Of a stretch of DNA of 64,000 bases, positions 35,200-43,246 are shown in pieces. The notes under the pieces were generated by a model that was not told where the DNA came from, did no database searches, and saw only the letters and a list, made by a program, of their open reading frames with translations. The number at the start of each line of letters is the position of its first letter. Within the stretch, counting starts at the first letter, position 1. The position numbers were made by a program, and so were the translations under genes. This DNA comes from Sphaerisporangium siamense (GTDB lineage Bacteria; Actinomycetota; Actinomycetes; Streptosporangiales; Streptosporangiaceae). The stretch spans positions 2,232,001-2,296,000 of the forward strand of contig NZ_JACHND010000001.1 of NCBI RefSeq assembly GCF_014205275.1. Direction: 5' to 3'.

Positions 35200-35684
35200 C
35201 CGCTCCGGACCGGCTGGCCTTCCAGGGCGCGTCCAACGGCGGCATGCTCGCCGGGGTCGTGCTGACCCGGCGTCCCGAGTTGTGGCGGGCGGCGGTCTGC
35301 ACCGCCCCGAAGCTGGACCTGATGCGCGTGGCCCGCGACCCGGTGGGGGCGGCCGCGACCCTGCCCGAGTACGGGAATCCGGGCGACCCCGCCGACGCCG
35401 CCGTGCTGATCTCCTACTCGCCGTACCACAACGTCAGGCCCGGGACCGCCTACCCGGCGGTGCTGCTGGAGGCGGGCGCGAACGACCCCCGCTGCCCCGC
35501 CTGGCACGCCCGCAAGTTCGCGGCGCGCCTGCAGGCCGCCACGACGTCCGGCCATCCGGTGCTGCTGCGCGTCTGGCCCGGCGCCGGCCACGGCGCGACC
35601 GCCTGGACGGCCGTCGTCGCCCAGCAGACCGACTGGCTGGCGTTCGTCATGCGGGAGCTCGGGCTCAGGCCCGCGACGGCCTGA
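35133..35684 (+). pseudogene. C-terminal fragment of a prolyl oligopeptidase family gene
   Basis: Reading frame homology begins at about 35133 (HAKRNTFDDVHAVAERL) and continues to 35684. It contains the whole end of the S9 catalytic domain: nucleophile motif GASNGGM, the Asp in EAGANDP and the His in GAGHG. The N-terminal beta-propeller and the first half of the catalytic domain are missing, and there is no start codon in frame with a ribosome binding site. It is joined out of frame to the MerR remnant, so a deletion fused two formerly separate genes. Confidence 0.75.
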
Positions 35685-35714
35685 CGCGCGCCGCCGTCCA
35701 CCCGGGCCGCGGTC

Positions 35715-37046
35715 TCATGTCGCGCGGGGGGCGCAGGAGATGCCGGTGAGGAGGAGGGTGGGGGCGATGTTGCGGTTGGCCACGGTCTGCTGCTGTTTGA
35801 CGCAGCCGGTGTCGTAGACGGCCGGGTCGTCGCAGACGGCCCTGATCGAGGACAGGGCCTCCACGACGTCGCCGGTGACGTGGACGGGGGACAGGGGCTC
35901 GCACAGGCGGCCGTCGCGTATCCGGCGGGCCAGGTCGACCTGGGCGACGAAGCGGCCGGTCACCGGGTCGCAGGTCGCGCGGCCGATCGCCTCGGCGTAG
36001 ACGCCGTCGCGGACGTCGGCGAGCACGCCGGGCGCGGAGTCCGCGCCGGGGAGCACCGACATCGTGGTCATGCGCGGCAGGGCCGCGTAGCGGTAGTCGG
36101 CGCGGCGCGCGTGCCCGCCCGGGTCGCCGGCTGCTCCGGGCACCTGATCCATGGACGGCCCGCCCGCCGGGGTGAGCGCCCCGGAGGTGAGCGTGCCCGC
36201 GACGTGGCCGGAGTCCAGGAGGGTGACCGCGCGGCCGGGGTTGCCGTGGTCGTCGGCGCGCAGGCCGGCCCACGAGGACGGGTCGGCGGAGTCGTCCACC
36301 ACGGTCAGGCGGGGGTGGGAGATCCGCCGGCCCATCAGCGCGCGCAGCCGGTTCCCGGGGTGCCGGAACACGTCGGCCTCCAGCAGGTGGCCGCACAGCT
36401 CGTGGAGCAGCACGCCCGCGCAGGCGGGCGCGACGAGCACGACCGTCTCGCCCTCGGGGGGCGGGACGCGGACGGCGTGCAGGCGGGACGCGGCGACGGC
36501 CTCGTCCGCCGCGGCGCCCACGGCGTCGAGCGGGAGGCGCGTGCCCGTGAAGGCGGGGCCGGCGAAGACCGGGCCCGCCCAGAGCAGCAGGCGGCTGCGG
36601 TGACGGTCGGCGGACCGCACCGGGCCGCCCCTGCGGTACGCGGCGATCGACTCCAGCAGGACGAACACCCGGCCGTGGACGGAGACGCCGCCGGCACGGT
36701 CGCGCACGGCCGCCACCGCCGCGAGCAGCTCGTCCAGAACGCCCGCGTAGGCGTCCCCGCCGAACCCGCCGGGCCCGGACGGCGCGTGGCCGCCGAGGCC
36801 GGCCACCGCGTGTTCGCGGCGGGATGCCAGGCCGGACAGCGTCATGCCCTCGATGCCGTGATACGAGCCGCGTTCGCCGTGTTCGTCGAAATCGACGATG
36901 AGGGCGCCGCGGGCCTGCGCGTAGACGTGGGCGGCGTCGGCGTCGCGGGCGACGGCACGGTGGGCCGCGTCCTGGACGGCCGCGGCCGTCCGCGCCCAGG
37001 CGGCGGCGAGATCGGCCTGCGCGCCGTCCGCCACGGTAAAGGTCAT
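35715..37046 (-). CDS. TldD-like metalloprotease
   Basis: 443 residues. The TldD zinc motif reads LLHELCGHLLEADVF (His215, Glu216, His220, Glu223), the HExxxH type of the TldD/PmbA family. Its N-terminal region (DEHGERGSYHGIEGMTLSGLASRREHAV) matches the first TldD half, and MTTMSVLPG and CVKQQQTVANRN lie in the second. TldD/TldE pairs cut unfolded peptides and mature microcin B17. Here the only TldE-like gene lies 12 kb away, inside the adjacent biosynthetic locus, so this gene probably belongs to it as leader peptidase. The gene is divergent from the 16-codon peptide gene. The family is clear; the role is inference. Confidence 0.8.
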   Translation of the reverse strand: MTFTVADGAQADLAAAWARTAAAVQDAAHRAVARDADAAHVYAQARGALIVDFDEHGERGSYHGIEGMTLSGLASRREHAVAGLGGHAPSGPGGFGGDAYAGVLDELLAAVAAVRDRAGGVSVHGRVFVLLESIAAYRRGGPVRSADRHRSRLLLWAGPVFAGPAFTGTRLPLDAVGAAADEAVAASRLHAVRVPPPEGETVVLVAPACAGVLLHELCGHLLEADVFRHPGNRLRALMGRRISHPRLTVVDDSADPSSWAGLRADDHGNPGRAVTLLDSGHVAGTLTSGALTPAGGPSMDQVPGAAGDPGGHARRADYRYAALPRMTTMSVLPGADSAPGVLADVRDGVYAEAIGRATCDPVTGRFVAQVDLARRIRDGRLCEPLSPVHVTGDVVEALSSIRAVCDDPAVYDTGCVKQQQTVANRNIAPTLLLTGISCAPRAT

Positions 37047-37395
37047 ATCCCCCGATATTAGCTGCCGAGTTGCGGGTGCGCGCATATCTCACGCGTATAA
37101 CGCCGACTAAAGGAAGTGCCGGGCGCGTACCGTGATCACCTGGCCGCTGACCGTGTGTAAAGTGCGCTCCGGTGTCGGGACAATTGTTAAGGTGCGCCTT
37201 GAATAAAGGTGGCTCCACCGGCCTTCACCTGCGGTTATCGGTGTTATCGATTGCCGGGATTCCGCGATGCACAATGGTGTGGAATGCTGGCTTTACGGGT
37301 CTTGCGATGCCCCAAACCGGCTACTACGATCGAGCCTCAATCCCGGTTTGATGGGGACGTCTTCCCCATCTTCAAGCGTGCTTTGGAGGTGAACT
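37047..37395. promoter_or_regulatory. Divergent AT-richer control region with promoter and leader hairpin
   Basis: This 349-bp gap is clearly less GC-rich than its flanks. On the plus strand TTGCGA (37302-37307) and TACGAT (37325-37330) are 17 bp apart, a good sigma-70-type promoter. The resulting leader contains a perfect 8-bp hairpin GATGGGGA/TCCCCATC (37350-37370) just before the GGAGGTGA ribosome site (37385-37392). Farther upstream, two direct repeats AGTGCGCTCC and GGTGCGCCTT (37161 and 37191) lie exactly 30 bp apart, which suggests regulator binding on one helix face. Confidence 0.55.
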
Positions 37396-37446
37396 ATGGG
37401 CGAGGACATCGTGGTCGAAGAGGAGCTGGGCACGAACGCCATCTGA
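37396..37446 (+). CDS. 16-residue peptide gene, candidate precursor or leader peptide
   Basis: ATG at 37396 is 3 bp after a perfect GGAGGTGA, downstream of a good promoter and a hairpin. The product is MGEDIVVEEELGTNAI, a short acidic peptide with no Cys. A 7-bp stem (CGCCGTG/CACGGCG, 37478-37498) and then an 11-bp stem follow before the next gene, as expected when a peptide must be made in excess of the enzymes. Its small size recalls heptapeptide precursors such as MccA, which are modified at the C-terminus. It could instead be a regulatory leader peptide. I favour precursor because the next gene encodes an RRE-bearing enzyme, but this is inference. Confidence 0.55.
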   Translation: MGEDIVVEEELGTNAI

Positions 37447-37532
37447 TTCCCCTTCGAATGCGCCGGCGTCGTATAACGCCGTGAAACGGCCACGGCGGCG
37501 CCGGGTCGACTGGATTCGGACAATGCGTGTTC

Positions 37533-37573
37533 GTCCTCGTAGATCGAGCCCGCAGGGCCCGGTCTACGAGGAC
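37533..37573 (+). terminator. Strong attenuator-like hairpin after the 16-codon gene
   Basis: GTCCTCGTAGA (37533-37543) pairs perfectly over 11 bp with TCTACGAGGAC (37563-37573), with an inner GCCC/GGGC stem in the loop. No T-tract follows, so partial termination or mRNA stabilisation of the upstream peptide transcript is more likely than full termination. A 41-codon frame (37481-37606) runs through this structure but has no ribosome binding site. Confidence 0.55.
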
Positions 37574-37611
37574 CTGAGTCCGCTGGAACGCTTCCTGGAG
37601 GGATGAATTCA

Positions 37612-38718
37612 TTGGCCACCGCACCGCCCGCCCCCGGCGAGGGCTGGGCACTGAGCGACGAGGTTGAGCACCTTATTCGCTGGGCGGCGAAGGTCGCGGA
37701 GGAGGAGTTCACGGGCGCCGGCGGCGTCGACTCGGTCTACCTGGGCGGTTCGCTGCTCGCCGGGCTGGGCAGCCCCACCAGCGACATCGACGTCTTCGTG
37801 GTGCGGCAGGGCGTCACGGGCGACGAGGTCCCGGCGCAGGTGGTATCCGATTCCCGGCGTTTCGACGTCGAGTCGCTCCCTCCCGGCCACCTCCTGAGAC
37901 TCGCGCGCGACGTCACCGCGTTCCCGCGGGCGGCGTACACGAACCTGGAGGTCGTCCACCTCAGCGAGAGCCGGTACGACGCCGCGGTCCGCCTGCTGTA
38001 CAGCAGGCCGGTGGCAGAGGGCTCCGAGTATCGCGAGGCGGTCGCCCACCTGCGCGAGAACTTCGTTTCGCTGACCCGCATGGTCATGGCGAAATGGTCG
38101 ACCGAGTGCATCAACATCCTGGAGGACGCGCTCGGCGCCGTGGCCGGGGAATCGTACGACGACGCGCTGTTCAGTTCCGCGGAGCTGATGCAGCCCGCGG
38201 CGCAGGTGTTCCTCGCCGGATGCGGCGACCTGTACGTCAAGTACAAGTGGATTCTCCGCAAGCTCCGCAGGAGCGCGGGGGAGAATTTCCCTTACGACAG
38301 GTTCTGCCGGCTCATGGGCGCGTGGCCGGACGATGTCGCGGACAAGAAGCGGCTGGTCGAGGACCGGATTCGCCTGTGCCAGGCCATGGCGGTCGCCGGG
38401 CTCACCGACGGCTGGGACGGGCCCGCGGCGTCGCGCTGGTCCACCTGGGACGTCCACGGCCCGGGCCTGGTGCGCTCGCCGGAATGGATGCCGCTGCGCG
38501 CCGCCGACCGCATCGTGCTGGCGAAGTCCATCGACTCGGTGTACCGGCTGTCGGAGCAGGGCCTGACGCTGTGGGGCCTCTGCGACGGCCGCGAGTACCC
38601 GGTGGTCGTGGACGACATGGTGCGCCGGCTCGGCGATCCGGGGCTGCGGCCCGACGTCGAGAGATACCTCGACAGGTTCCTCCAGATGGGGCTGGTACGC
38701 GCGGGAGCGGGGGACTAG
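37612..38718 (+). CDS. Nucleotidyltransferase with C-terminal PqqD/RRE-like domain
   Basis: 368 residues from TTG at 37612, which has GGAGGG nine bases upstream; the ATG at 37603 directly abuts that site and is less likely. The N-terminus is a polymerase-beta-type nucleotidyltransferase: LGGSLLAGLGSPTSDIDVF with GGS at 45-47 and catalytic Asp58/Asp60. The middle is helical. The last ~55 residues (LWGLCDGREYPVVVDDMV to FLQMGLVRA) have the length and pattern of a PqqD-like winged helix, the fold of RiPP recognition elements that bind leader peptides. Such a fusion predicts nucleotidylation of a ribosomal peptide. The NTase family is clear; the RRE assignment is by pattern. Confidence 0.7.
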   Translation: MATAPPAPGEGWALSDEVEHLIRWAAKVAEEEFTGAGGVDSVYLGGSLLAGLGSPTSDIDVFVVRQGVTGDEVPAQVVSDSRRFDVESLPPGHLLRLARDVTAFPRAAYTNLEVVHLSESRYDAAVRLLYSRPVAEGSEYREAVAHLRENFVSLTRMVMAKWSTECINILEDALGAVAGESYDDALFSSAELMQPAAQVFLAGCGDLYVKYKWILRKLRRSAGENFPYDRFCRLMGAWPDDVADKKRLVEDRIRLCQAMAVAGLTDGWDGPAASRWSTWDVHGPGLVRSPEWMPLRAADRIVLAKSIDSVYRLSEQGLTLWGLCDGREYPVVVDDMVRRLGDPGLRPDVERYLDRFLQMGLVRAGAGD

Positions 38719-38721
38719 GCG

Positions 38722-40065
38722 ATGGGGACCGCGGAAGGTCCGGAGCCCGCGCTGCACGCGGGCGTGGTGCTCGGCGCGGAGGGGCCGCGTGCCCAGACGG
38801 CTCGCCTGGAGGGCCGTGAGCTGGTGTTCGAGAGCGGGTCCGGGGCGCCGCGCGAGCTCGACGGCGGCGGGTACTTCGTCGAGGCGCTCCCGGTGGAGAT
38901 GCACTGCCACAGCATCGGCCAGGTTGATTTCTCCGACTTCTCCGGCATCGACCTGATCGAGCTCAACGCCGCCGCCGCCCGCGAAGGCGTCGTCTGCGTG
39001 CCCACGGTCTACCTCCGGCACGACAGGCTGGAGGAGTTCGTCCTGTTCATGCGCCGCTTCCACGAACTGCGCAAGCGCGGCGCGCTGCCGTTCGTGCCCG
39101 GCATGGCTCTGGAGGGCCCGCTGCTGGCCAGCCACGGCGGCACCCCCGCCGCCACGGTGTGGCCGCCGAACCGGCACGAATGGGAACGCCTGGCCATGTG
39201 CGGGCGGCTCGGCCTGCTCTACATGGTCATCTCGCCCGACGCGCTGACGCCCGACTCCGACCTGTACGACCGGCTCGACCGCAAGCACCCGGACCTGCTG
39301 TGGATCATCAGGCTCCTGGTCGAGTCCGGCGTGCGCCCCGCGCTCGGCCACTACACCAAGGCCGACGCCGCGCGGGCCGCCGAGCTGACCTACGAGCTCG
39401 TGAACGTCGCCTGGTCGGTGGAGACGCCGCTCAAGGGCACCCGGGTGGTCACCGACCACCTGTTCAACGACATGCCCCTGCCGATCAGGCACGCGTTCCG
39501 CACCCGCAAGGCCCGGGAGCGGCGCGACGCCCTGATCGCCTCCTACGACCTGCCGTCCTGGAACCTGTCGGACCTCCCCGAGCAGGTCGGCCCGGTGGCC
39601 GCCGCCATCATGCGGCTGTGCGCGGCCGGCCGGGTCGCCTCCTGCGTGAACTTCGACGGCGAGCACGTCGACCTGGCGATCGCCGCCCGCGCGGTCGAGG
39701 TCGTGGACCGCAGGAACATCATGCTCATGACCGACCGCTGCGACGCCGCCCGGCTCGGCGGCCAGGCGCTGCACCACAACCCCGAGAACTCCCTGTGGTA
39801 CCAGGACGACGACGTCGTGGCCGCCGGGTCGCAGCCCATCGACCGCCAGATCGGCAACGCCCGCGCGGCCGGCGTCGCGGAGGACCAGATCTGGGACCTG
39901 GTCTCCTTCACCGCCTACGCCGCGCTCGGTCTCGGCGACGACCCCTGGCTGGGGCCGGGCGCCGGCTCGTTCGTGCTGCCCAAGGACGCGGCGGGGGACG
40001 CCTCGCTGCGACGCGTCGCGACGCTCGCCGCCCCCGCCCCGCCGGCCGGGCGGAGGCCCCGGTGA
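38722..40065 (+). CDS. NagA-like amidohydrolase
   Basis: 447 residues, 3 bp after the previous stop. It carries the N-acetylglucosamine-6-phosphate deacetylase motif set: HxH metal pair His61/His63 (EMHCHS), Glu131 in ALEGPLL, His210 in LGHYTKADAARAAE, His246 in DHLFNDMPLP and Asp338 in LMTDR. The N-terminal sequence is diverged and the protein is longer than housekeeping NagA. Within this locus it could remove an acyl group from a peptide-linked intermediate. It also overlaps the ABC ATPase start (GTGA), so it is cotranscribed with the exporter. Confidence 0.8.
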   Translation: MGTAEGPEPALHAGVVLGAEGPRAQTARLEGRELVFESGSGAPRELDGGGYFVEALPVEMHCHSIGQVDFSDFSGIDLIELNAAAAREGVVCVPTVYLRHDRLEEFVLFMRRFHELRKRGALPFVPGMALEGPLLASHGGTPAATVWPPNRHEWERLAMCGRLGLLYMVISPDALTPDSDLYDRLDRKHPDLLWIIRLLVESGVRPALGHYTKADAARAAELTYELVNVAWSVETPLKGTRVVTDHLFNDMPLPIRHAFRTRKARERRDALIASYDLPSWNLSDLPEQVGPVAAAIMRLCAAGRVASCVNFDGEHVDLAIAARAVEVVDRRNIMLMTDRCDAARLGGQALHHNPENSLWYQDDDVVAAGSQPIDRQIGNARAAGVAEDQIWDLVSFTAYAALGLGDDPWLGPGAGSFVLPKDAAGDASLRRVATLAAPAPPAGRRPR

Positions 40066-41024
40066 GCGGCCCCGCGCCGCACGACGGCCTCGCCGTACGC
40101 GAGCTGCGCCGCGTCTTCACGAGCAGGAAGAAGCCGCCCCGCACGGCGCTGGACGGCGTCAGCTTCGACGTCGCGCCCGGCGAGCTGGTGACCCTGCTCG
40201 GCCCGAACGGCGCGGGCAAGACCACGACCGCGCGCATTCTCGTCACGCTGCTCGAACCCACCTCGGGGACGGCCACCGTGGCGGGCGCGGATGTGCGGAC
40301 CGAGCCCCGTGCGGTCCGCCGCCGCTGCGGGTTCTCCTTCGGCGGCGACACCGGCCTCTACCCCCGGCTCACCGCGCTGGAGAACCTCAAGTTCTTCGGC
40401 ACCATGTACGGCATGGCGGGCCGCCCGCTGACCGCGCGGGCGTCCCACCTGCTCGGCGAGATGGGCCTCGGCGACCGCGCCGGCGACAAGGTGGAGACCT
40501 TCTCGCGCGGCATGCGGCAGCGCCTGCACATCGCCAGGGCCCTGCTGCACGACCCGCCCGTCCTGGTCCTGGACGAGCCGTCCGCGGGCCTGGACCCGGC
40601 GGCGGGACGTCAGCTCAGGACGCTGGTGCGCAAGCTCGTCGACGAAGGCCGCGCCGTGCTGCTGACCACCCACGACCTGGTGGAGGCCGAGCAGCTCAGC
40701 GACCGTGTGCTGGTGCTGCGCGCGGGCACGGTGGTCGCCGAGGCGTCCCCCGCCCGGCTGCGCGCGCTCGCCGGCGACGCGCTGGGCACGCGCATCCAGC
40801 TCGAACTGCACGAGGACGTGGCGGCGCCGGAGACGGCCCTGGCCGCGTGCCCGGGGCTGCGCGGCGTGCGCACGGAGGGCGGGGTGTGGGTGGTCGACGT
40901 GGCCGACGGCCCCGCCGCCGCGACGTGGATCCTCCAGACGTTCGGCCCCCAGGTCGTCAACCTCAGCGTCGCGCCGCCGTCGCTGGAGGACGCCTACCTG
41001 GACCTGGTCGGGGACCCGGCGTGA
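40062..41024 (+). CDS. ABC-2 type exporter ATPase
   Basis: 320 residues from the GTG overlapping the previous stop. Walker A LLGPNGAGKTT, signature FSRGMRQRL, Walker B VLVLDEPSAGLDP and the TTHDLVEAEQLSD switch are complete. The C-terminal ~80 residues match the DrrA-type extension. The two integral membrane subunits follow with a GTGA overlap. It probably exports the mature product and gives self-protection. Confidence 0.9.
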   Translation: MSGPAPHDGLAVRELRRVFTSRKKPPRTALDGVSFDVAPGELVTLLGPNGAGKTTTARILVTLLEPTSGTATVAGADVRTEPRAVRRRCGFSFGGDTGLYPRLTALENLKFFGTMYGMAGRPLTARASHLLGEMGLGDRAGDKVETFSRGMRQRLHIARALLHDPPVLVLDEPSAGLDPAAGRQLRTLVRKLVDEGRAVLLTTHDLVEAEQLSDRVLVLRAGTVVAEASPARLRALAGDALGTRIQLELHEDVAAPETALAACPGLRGVRTEGGVWVVDVADGPAAATWILQTFGPQVVNLSVAPPSLEDAYLDLVGDPA

Positions 41025-41752
41025 CCGCCGTCGTCCTCGGCGCGGCGCGCACCCACCTGCGCCAGCAGGGCATGACCCCGCTGACGTGGATGACCGGCGG
41101 GGTGCTGCCCGTCTGCCTGGCGTGGATCCTGCACGTCAAGACCGGCGAGTCCGGGCTGCGCCTCGTCGCGGGGGTCAGCGCCGCCGCCATGATCGACACC
41201 GTGGCGATCCTCATCGTCTTCGCCGTCCTGTTCGAGCGTCAGTGGAACACGCTGGAGATGGCAGCCGCCGCGCCCCGGGGCGTCCTGCCCGTGCTCGCCG
41301 GGCGGTTCCTCGGCATCGCCGTGCAGGCCCTGCCGACGCTCGCCGTCAGCGGCGTCTTCGTCCAGCTCGCCTGGGGCGGGGTCAGGATCGACCGGCCGCT
41401 GCCCACGCTGCTCGGCATGCTCGTCCTCACGCTGTCCGTCGTGGTCGTCATGCTCCCGCTCGCCGTGGTCGTGCTCCGGTTCCGCTACGCCGCCGGCATG
41501 ACCAACGGCGTGCCGGCCCTGCTGCTCGCGGTCAGCGGCGCGCTGATCCCCATCTGGCAGATGCCGCCGCTCCTGCAGAGCTGGGCCAAGGCGCTGCCGC
41601 TCACGTGGGCCGTCGACGCCGTCGAGGCCGGCGACTGGAACGACCTCGGCGTCGCTACCGTGCTCGTGGCGGCGTGGGCCGTGCTGGGCGCCGCGCTGTT
41701 CCATCTGGCCCTGCGCGGCATGCGCGGCGACCCCGACGCCTACCGGATGTGA
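41021..41752 (+). CDS. ABC-2 type exporter permease 1
   Basis: 243 residues from the GTG overlapping the ATPase stop. About six hydrophobic helices; the layout (VLFERQWNTLEMAAAAPRGVLPVLAGRFLG loop, final PLTWAVDAVEAGDWNDLG segment) is that of ABC-2 permeases. It forms a heterodimer with the next gene product. Confidence 0.85.
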   Translation: MTAVVLGAARTHLRQQGMTPLTWMTGGVLPVCLAWILHVKTGESGLRLVAGVSAAAMIDTVAILIVFAVLFERQWNTLEMAAAAPRGVLPVLAGRFLGIAVQALPTLAVSGVFVQLAWGGVRIDRPLPTLLGMLVLTLSVVVVMLPLAVVVLRFRYAAGMTNGVPALLLAVSGALIPIWQMPPLLQSWAKALPLTWAVDAVEAGDWNDLGVATVLVAAWAVLGAALFHLALRGMRGDPDAYRM

Positions 41753-41756
41753 CGCG

Positions 41757-42518
41757 ATGATCGCCGCCCGAGTGCTCACCCACGCCTGGCTCTCCTACAA
41801 GGGCCTGTTCACGTGGCTCAACCCCTGGGGGTACCTGTCGTCGCGGGTCGTGCGCCCGCTGGCCCTCGGCGCGGTGTTCGTCTCGCTCGGCGCGGGCGTC
41901 TTCGCCGACCGGGGGCGGCTGCTGGTCGGCGCGACGCTGCTGACGATGTCCGGCAGCGTCCTGCTCGGCGTCGGGCTCGCGGTGGGCAACGAGCGCGGGT
42001 ACGGCACGATGGGCGGCCTGCTCGCCGCGCCGCACCGCCTCCCGGGCACGCTCGTCGTCCGGGCGCTCCCGCACGTGGTGGACGGCCTGATCACCACCGC
42101 GATCACCGCGGCCGTCGTGGCGGGCCTGTTCGGCGTCTCCCTGGACGGCGGCCAGTGGCTGCGGCTCGCCGCCGCGGTGGTGGCCGTCGGGCTGAGCAGC
42201 GCGGGCCTCGGCCTGGCCGCCTCCTCGTACGCCGTGCGTTACCGCGACGTGTTCCTCGTGCCGAACCTGTCCCAGGTCGTGCTGATCGGCCTGTCCGGGG
42301 CACTGGTTGAGGTGGAGCACCTGCCGGAGGTCCTGCGGTGGGTGTCGGCCGTCCTGCCCGTGCACCACGCGATGGAGGCCGTCGCCCCGGGCGGCGGCCT
42401 GGCCGCCGGGCTCGCCGCGGAGCTGCTCGTCGGCGTGGCCTGGGGGGCCGCCGGGTGCGCGCTGATCACCTGGACCGCGCGCCTGGCGCGCACGCGCGGT
42501 TCGTTCGACCTGACCTGA
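41757..42518 (+). CDS. ABC-2 type exporter permease 2
   Basis: 253 residues, about six membrane helices. GNERGYGTMGGLLAAPHRLPGTLVVRALPH is the ABC-2 coupling region, and VLPVHHAMEAVAPGGGL the usual C-terminal signature. Starts 4 bp after permease 1, which it resembles in topology but not closely in sequence. Confidence 0.85.
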   Translation: MIAARVLTHAWLSYKGLFTWLNPWGYLSSRVVRPLALGAVFVSLGAGVFADRGRLLVGATLLTMSGSVLLGVGLAVGNERGYGTMGGLLAAPHRLPGTLVVRALPHVVDGLITTAITAAVVAGLFGVSLDGGQWLRLAAAVVAVGLSSAGLGLAASSYAVRYRDVFLVPNLSQVVLIGLSGALVEVEHLPEVLRWVSAVLPVHHAMEAVAPGGGLAAGLAAELLVGVAWGAAGCALITWTARLARTRGSFDLT

Positions 42519-42544
42519 TGGCAAGGACTGGAGGGTGAACCGAC

Positions 42545-43231
42545 GTGTCCGATGTTCTCGATGCGCTCGACAAGCTCGACGTGGACTGGACGAACCTGCC
42601 CGAGACGCACCGCACGACCCGCGAGATCCTCGCCGAGCTGGCCGCCGACCGGCGGACGCTGCGGACGATGATCGACCGGGTCCGTGAGACGCCCTCGCTG
42701 ATGGCGCTGTGCGAACGGCACCGCCTGCTCGACAAGATCGTCGTGCACGACGCGCCGAACGGCGTGCGGCTGCGCGTCCACATCTCCACCAAGGAGCACC
42801 GCGACCGCCCGCACGACCACCGGTTCTCCTTCACCAGCAGAATCCTCACCGGCGCCTACCGGCACACCCGCCACGAGCTGGTCGGCGAGCTGGACGAGTC
42901 CGTCCCCTGGCACGTGCAGGACGACGCCGACGCGGTGCTGTCCGAGGTCAAGGCGGTGCCGCGCTTCGTCACCCGGCAGACCGCGGGCAGCACGTACTCG
43001 CTGCACCACACCGAGGTCCACACCACCTTCACCACGCCGGACACCGTCTCGCTGTTCCTGCGCGGCCCCTCCGAGAAGGACCGCTCGCTGATCACCGAAC
43101 GGGAGACCGGGCGGCTGTGGTGGCGCTACGGCGCGGACAAGGAACGGGAGGACCGCCGCGTCCGCAAGCAGATGCAGCCGGCGGAGTTCGAGGAACTGGT
43201 CGGCCGGCTGCACCGGCTCGACGTGATCTGA
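42545..43231 (+). CDS. Cupin-like protein A of a tandem pair
   Basis: 228 residues, GTG start after GGAGGGTGAAC. An N-terminal helical domain (~75 residues) is followed by a double-stranded beta-helix-like core with PHDHRFSF (His-x-His), RILTGAYRHTRHE, and YSLHHTEVHTTFTTPDTVSLFLRGP. The His-rich strand pair is what a metal-binding cupin dioxygenase would show, but the usual cupin Glu is missing. The protein ends in a charged tail. It is clearly homologous to the next gene product along its length. The reaction is unknown; oxidation or isomerisation of a peptide residue is a guess. Confidence 0.65.
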   Translation: MSDVLDALDKLDVDWTNLPETHRTTREILAELAADRRTLRTMIDRVRETPSLMALCERHRLLDKIVVHDAPNGVRLRVHISTKEHRDRPHDHRFSFTSRILTGAYRHTRHELVGELDESVPWHVQDDADAVLSEVKAVPRFVTRQTAGSTYSLHHTEVHTTFTTPDTVSLFLRGPSEKDRSLITERETGRLWWRYGADKEREDRRVRKQMQPAEFEELVGRLHRLDVI

Positions 43232-43246
43232 CGGGGGGACGCGCAC

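Noticed and set aside
37209..37484. 91-codon plus-strand frame across the divergent control region
   Set aside because: It runs through the promoter, hairpin and strong ribosome site of the 16-codon gene, has no ribosome site of its own and shows no coding bias.
37481..37606. 41-codon frame just upstream of the nucleotidyltransferase
   Set aside because: It has no ribosome binding site, its first part is almost all Arg/Lys, and its middle is an 11-bp perfect hairpin. The ATGA overlap with the next frame is probably coincidental because a TTG with good spacing is available.
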